From: Pseudomonas sp. Tri1 | GTDB lineage: Bacteria; Pseudomonadota; Gammaproteobacteria; Pseudomonadales; Pseudomonadaceae | Assembly: GCF_017968885.1 (NCBI RefSeq) | Contig: NZ_CP072913.1 | Location: 2,836,001-2,900,000 of the forward strand | Length of the DNA: 64,000 nt | Reading direction: 5' to 3' | Notes under the pieces: generated by a model | Database searches by the model: none | Seen by the model: the letters and a program-made list of their open reading frames with translations, nothing else | What the model was told of the DNA's origin: nothing | Made by a program: the position numbers and the translations under genes | In this document: positions 60,820 through 64,000 of the stretch, piece by piece | Position numbering within the stretch: position 1 is the stretch's first letter | How the letters are laid out: each line of letters starts with the position of its first letter

Positions 60820-61389
60820 ATGTCACGAATCAAAGCACTTAGTGAACCCTACCCGGACGAAGTCAGAGCCGCATTCGACAAAATAATGGGAGTAGGTGTG
60901 CCGCCTCTCGTTCTGTTCTCGACCATCGCCAGCAGTGATCGCGCGTGGCGCAAATTCAGGGGCGGTTCGTTGCTGGATGGCTCATTGTTGACACTTCGCC
61001 AAAGAGAACTTGTCATCGATCGGGTCTGCGCTCGCACCGGATGCGAGTACGAATGGGGGGTACATGTGATGGCCTTCGCTCAAGCTGCCGGGCTTACCAG
61101 GGAGGAGGTTGCTGGCACATTGGAGTACCCGCTTCGGCTGGAGCATTGGAAGGAGGAGGAGGCTGCTCTCCTTGCTACGATCGATGCACTTCATGACCGC
61201 GCGGCGTTGAGCGATGAAGAGTTCTTGAACATCAGAGCACATTTCGACGATGACCAGGTCCTGGAGATTCTCATGCTCGCAGGCTTCTACCGCACGGTCT
61301 CGTACATCGCTAATGGCCTCGCTTTACCGCTCGAGCAAAACGCCGCGAGCTTCAGTGAATACCGGAATGAGGCGAACGCCTGCATTTGA
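60820..61389 (+). CDS. Carboxymuconolactone-decarboxylase-family enzyme
   Basis: A 189-residue helical AhpD/CMD-fold protein. The active-site region RELVIDRVCARTGCEYEWGV (then His) keeps the C-x-Y-E-W-x2-H signature of the peroxidase-like subgroup. It may act on hydroperoxides or electrophiles. It is divergent from the HxlR regulator and overlaps its operator region; the pair looks like a self-contained inducible detoxification unit. Confidence 0.88.
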   Translation: MSRIKALSEPYPDEVRAAFDKIMGVGVPPLVLFSTIASSDRAWRKFRGGSLLDGSLLTLRQRELVIDRVCARTGCEYEWGVHVMAFAQAAGLTREEVAGTLEYPLRLEHWKEEEAALLATIDALHDRAALSDEEFLNIRAHFDDDQVLEILMLAGFYRTVSYIANGLALPLEQNAASFSEYRNEANACI

Positions 61390-61634
61390 GGCAGCCCGAC
61401 GTTAGTAAACCGCAATGACTATTCGGCCAGAATCCTGAGCGACACTCTCTGGTTGATTTCGTCCTCCAGCAAGGCCGGCTTTGGGCTGGGAGTTATCTTT
61501 CATCGCTCATACTGTAGGTAGGCATTTGTCCATTCTCACCGATCGCTGTGGGTCGCCTACAATCGCTTGTGTATTTGCCCTTGTGAGCGCAGGGTAACTT
61601 TTGCGCCCGAGTCGCTTTCAGGACACGTTTAGTC

Positions 61635-61760
61635 GTCCACGTGCAATCGCCAACCCCCGGGAGTGGCAAGCTGTGAAGATGCCCCGGACCAGGTGCGCCA
61701 AAGACACCTGGCCGGAGAGCGAGGATGGCGATCGGAGTGCCACGCTACCGTGACGTGGGC
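61635..61760 (+). ncRNA. Structured leader of the formate dehydrogenase operon, probable Moco riboswitch
   Basis: Several paired elements are visible. An outer stem joins GTCCACGT (61635-61642) to ACGTGGGC (61753-61760). A second joins ATCGCCA (61646-61652) to TGGCGAT (61726-61732). An apical hairpin is CCAGGTG...CACCTGG (61689-61711). The core GTGGCAAGCTGTGAAGATGCC resembles the conserved core of the E. coli moaA Moco RNA (recalled as GTGACAATGCTCGTAAAGAT). It precedes a molybdenum-dependent enzyme operon, as expected. A further hairpin GCAGCCA...TGGCTGC at 61769-61792 could be the expression platform. The 61390-61634 stretch holds the promoter but no gene. Confidence 0.6.
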
Positions 61761-61831
61761 CGGACGCCGCAGCCAAGACTCCGAATGGCTGCCGCTATGT
61801 GGCGGTGGCGTTCGAGATGCCGAGGTACTTT

Positions 61832-62314
61832 ATGCCTGATGAGACGCTTCACCTGCCTCTGATCCACAGCGTGTTGGAGCGCGAGAAGGACACCCCCGGT
61901 GCCTTGTTGCCGATTCTCCACGCCATCCAGGAAGGCTGCGGGTATGTTCCCGACGTCGCCGTCCCGGAAATCTCCCATGCCCTCAACCTCAGCCAGGCTG
62001 AAGTGCGCGGCGTAATCAGCTTCTACCACGATTTTCGCACCACGCCGCCCGCACGCCATACCCTGCGCCTGTGCCGGGCCGAGTCGTGCCAGAGCATGGG
62101 CGCCGAACGCCTGGCTGCACAGTTGCGCGAGCAGCTGGCGCTGGATGACCACGGCACCAGTGCCGATGGCAGCATCAGCCTGCGGCCGGTGTATTGCCTG
62201 GGCGCCTGCGTTTGCTCGCCAGCCCTGGAACTGGACGGTGAACTGCACGCCCGGCTCACGCCCGAGCGCTTGCGCGAGCTGGTGAATGGCTGCATGGAGG
62301 ATGGGGCATGCTGA
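61832..62314 (+). CDS. fdsG: NAD-dependent formate dehydrogenase gamma subunit (NuoE-like)
   Basis: A 160-residue thioredoxin-like 2Fe-2S subunit homologous to NuoE. Cluster ligands are C-x4-C in CRAESC and C-x3-C in CLGAC. The helical N-terminal part reads LLPILHAIQEGCGYVP and VRGVISFYHDF. In the soluble FdsABG complex it sits beside the FMN subunit. ATG at 61832 is chosen because GAGG lies 7 bp upstream; an in-frame GTG at 61799 is less likely. It overlaps the next gene by 7 bp. Confidence 0.93.
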   Translation: MPDETLHLPLIHSVLEREKDTPGALLPILHAIQEGCGYVPDVAVPEISHALNLSQAEVRGVISFYHDFRTTPPARHTLRLCRAESCQSMGAERLAAQLREQLALDDHGTSADGSISLRPVYCLGACVCSPALELDGELHARLTPERLRELVNGCMEDGAC

Positions 62315-63867
62315 CGCTCTATATCCCCCGCGATTCGGTGGCCCGTGCCGTCGGCGCAGACAAGGTGGCCGTTGCGCTGGTGCGTGAGGCCGAGCGTCGG
62401 CAACTTCCACTGGACCTGCGCCGTACCAGCTCCCGTGGCCTCTATTGGCTGGAACCGCTGGTGGAGCTGGAAAGCGCTGGCGTCCGGCTCGGTTTCGGCC
62501 CGGTCACGCCGCAAGATGTGCCGGCTCTGCTGGATGCCCTGACCGGCGATCCCGCCAGCCATCCATTGGCCTTGGGGCCGGTGGAGGAAATTCCCTATCT
62601 CAAAAGTCAGCAGCGTCTGCTGTTCGCCCGCGCCGGGATTACCCAGCCACTGTCCCTGGACGATTACCGCGCCCAAGGCGGTTTCCTCGGGTTGGCCCGG
62701 GCCCTCCAGATGGCTGGCGCAGACGTGGTTGCCAGCGTGCTCGATTCCGGCCTGCGTGGCCGGGGCGGCGCGGCGTTCCCGGCGGGCATCAAGTGGCGCA
62801 CCGTGCGCGATGCCGTGGGGCCACAGAAGTATGTGGTCTGTAACGCCGATGAGGGCGACTCCGGCACCTTCGCCGACCGCATGCTGATGGAAGGTGATCC
62901 CTTCCTGCTGATCGAAGGCATGATCATCGCCGGCATCGCCGTGGGCGCGACGATGGGCTACATCTATGTGCGTTCGGAATACCCGGACGCCATCAGCACG
63001 TTGAACGATGCTCTGCGCATTGCCCGTGACGCCGGTTATCTCGGCGCGAACGTGAGCGCTAGCGGCCGGGCCTTCGATATTGACGTTCGCGTGGGGGCCG
63101 GCGCCTATATCTGTGGCGAAGAAACCGCATTGCTGGAGTCCCTCGAAGGCAAGCGCGGCACGGTTCGCGCCAAGCCACCGCTGCCCGCCATCCAAGGCTT
63201 GTTCGGGTTGCCCACACTGGTTCACAACGTGGTGACCCTGGCTTCGGTGCCGGTGATCATGGAGAAAGGCGCGCAGTTCTATCGCGACTTCGGCATGGGC
63301 CGTTCCCTGGGCACGATGCCGTTCCAACTGGCCGGCAACGTCCGTCACGGCGGCCTGGTGGAGCGTGCCTTCGGCCTGAGCCTGCGCGAGTTGGTGGAAG
63401 GCTATGGTGGTGGAACCGCCAGCGGCCGGCCGCTCAAAGCCGCGCAAGTCGGCGGGCCGTTGGGCGCCTGGGTGCCTCCCGCACAGTTCGATACGCCACT
63501 GGACTACGAGGCGTTCGCCGCCATGGGCGCGATGCTCGGCCACGGTGGCGTGGTGGTCGCCGACGACACCCTGGACATGGCTCACATGGCCCGTTTCGCC
63601 TTGCAGTTCTGCGCCGAAGAGTCGTGCGGCAAATGCACGCCCTGCCGGATAGGTTCTACCCGTGGTGTCGAAGCTGTGGACCGCTTGATGGCCAGCACCG
63701 ATGCCGCTGCCCGTGAGGAACAGGTCCTGCTGCTCAAGGATCTCTGCGACACCCTGCAATACGGCTCGCTCTGTGCCCTCGGTGGGATGACTTCCTACCC
63801 GGTCGCCAGTGCCCTGAAGTATTTCCCCGCCGACTTCGGTCTGGCGACCACGGAGGCCGACCAATGA
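62308..63867 (+). CDS. fdsB: NAD-dependent formate dehydrogenase beta subunit (NuoF-like)
   Basis: A 519-residue diaphorase subunit. The N-terminal thioredoxin-like part (1-120) is followed by the NuoF core: GRGGAAFPAGIKW for NADH/FMN, CNADEGDSGTFADR, and GAYICGEETALLESLEGKRG. The 4Fe-4S motif is ESCGKCTPCRIG with a fourth Cys in SLCALGG. It passes electrons from formate oxidation to NAD+. It overlaps fdsG (7 bp) and fdsA (4 bp), so the subunits are translationally coupled. Confidence 0.95.
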   Translation: MLTLYIPRDSVARAVGADKVAVALVREAERRQLPLDLRRTSSRGLYWLEPLVELESAGVRLGFGPVTPQDVPALLDALTGDPASHPLALGPVEEIPYLKSQQRLLFARAGITQPLSLDDYRAQGGFLGLARALQMAGADVVASVLDSGLRGRGGAAFPAGIKWRTVRDAVGPQKYVVCNADEGDSGTFADRMLMEGDPFLLIEGMIIAGIAVGATMGYIYVRSEYPDAISTLNDALRIARDAGYLGANVSASGRAFDIDVRVGAGAYICGEETALLESLEGKRGTVRAKPPLPAIQGLFGLPTLVHNVVTLASVPVIMEKGAQFYRDFGMGRSLGTMPFQLAGNVRHGGLVERAFGLSLRELVEGYGGGTASGRPLKAAQVGGPLGAWVPPAQFDTPLDYEAFAAMGAMLGHGGVVVADDTLDMAHMARFALQFCAEESCGKCTPCRIGSTRGVEAVDRLMASTDAAAREEQVLLLKDLCDTLQYGSLCALGGMTSYPVASALKYFPADFGLATTEADQ

Positions 63868-64000
63868 TCAACATCTTCGACCCCAGCAGCGATATCGACC
63901 TCGGCACTCCGGCTCGTGAGAGCGACGTGCAGGTCAGCCTGACCATCGACGGCCGCGAAATCAGCGTTGCCTCCGGCACCTCAGTCATGCGTGCCGCAGC
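63864..64000 (+). CDS. fdsA: NAD-dependent formate dehydrogenase alpha subunit, partial (5' end only)
   Basis: Only the first 45 codons are in the window (MINIFDPSSDIDLG, then VQVSLTIDGREISVASGTSV), the start of the N-terminal 2Fe-2S ferredoxin-like domain of the molybdopterin-containing catalytic subunit. Identity rests on its place after fdsG and fdsB and on this opening. The gene continues past 64000. Confidence 0.85.
   Translation, partial: MINIFDPSSDIDLGTPARESDVQVSLTIDGREISVASGTSVMRAA

Noticed and set aside
62023..63864. A 613-codon open frame on the minus strand
   Set aside because: It is antisense to fdsG/fdsB, whose motifs are unmistakable; the long open frame is an effect of high GC third positions.

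Overview
The window looks like a chromosomal segment of a fluorescent-group Pseudomonas. The supporting signs are: roughly 60% GC, an OprI-like alanine-zipper lipoprotein, an OprD-family porin, a BdlA-like chemotaxis protein, many LysR/AraC regulators, and Pseudomonas-type REP elements of the form TGTGGGAGC...GCTCGCGA. About 57 protein genes, intact or broken, can be supported. No tRNA, rRNA, CRISPR array, insertion sequence or prophage was seen. Genus-level placement is an inference from gene content, not from a search.

Layout. 1-2.2 kb: envelope stress genes (5'-proximal part of an FtsH protease, a triple-BON protein, an OprI paralogue). 2.4-10.5 kb: an EAL phosphodiesterase, a VOC protein, an EamA exporter with a divergent LysR, a GST with a divergent LysR, an OprD porin with an AraC-type regulator, and a periplasmic metallo-beta-lactamase-fold hydrolase. 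10.6-16.7 kb: a flavin electron-transfer module (ApbE, PepSY/flavodoxin/FNR fusion, DUF2271 protein, PepSY protein) facing a dedicated two-component system. 16.8-21.8 kb: an amidase divergent from a UTRA regulator, an MFS importer and a LigI-like amidohydrolase. 21.9-28 kb: a catabolic operon with a split transketolase, MFS carrier, SDR and esterase, with a divergent LysR.

28-37.3 kb is a signalling block: a BdlA-like protein, two paralogous RpfC-like hybrid kinases around a small lipoprotein and a NarL-type regulator, and a PAS/HWE kinase with a stand-alone receiver. 37.5-43.6 kb: a PNPOx-FNR-ferredoxin fusion, a GST, two abutting LysR genes, an AraC regulator and an AhpD-like protein. 44-47 kb: an HD-GYP gene broken by a 7-bp tandem duplication, next to a methyl-accepting chemotaxis protein. 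47.5-52 kb: small envelope proteins, an aldo/keto reductase with a LysR, and an AraC/GyrI-like regulator.

52.3-60 kb is the most unusual part. A free-standing YopT-like cysteine protease candidate is followed by a compact minus-strand operon: thermostable-hemolysin-family protein, AMP-forming acyl ligase (frameshifted in a G run), haem-oxygenase-like diiron enzyme with a complete UndA/CADD-type ligand set, SDR, TPR protein, and a PmrA/QseB-type response regulator with its kinase. The shared promoter, divergent from a cytochrome b561 gene, carries two PmrA-box-like sequences. This suggests a self-regulated pathway for a modified acyl compound.

The window ends with an HxlR regulator and a divergent AhpD-like enzyme, then an NAD-dependent molybdenum formate dehydrogenase operon (fdsG, fdsB, start of fdsA). 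That operon is preceded by a structured leader resembling a Moco riboswitch.
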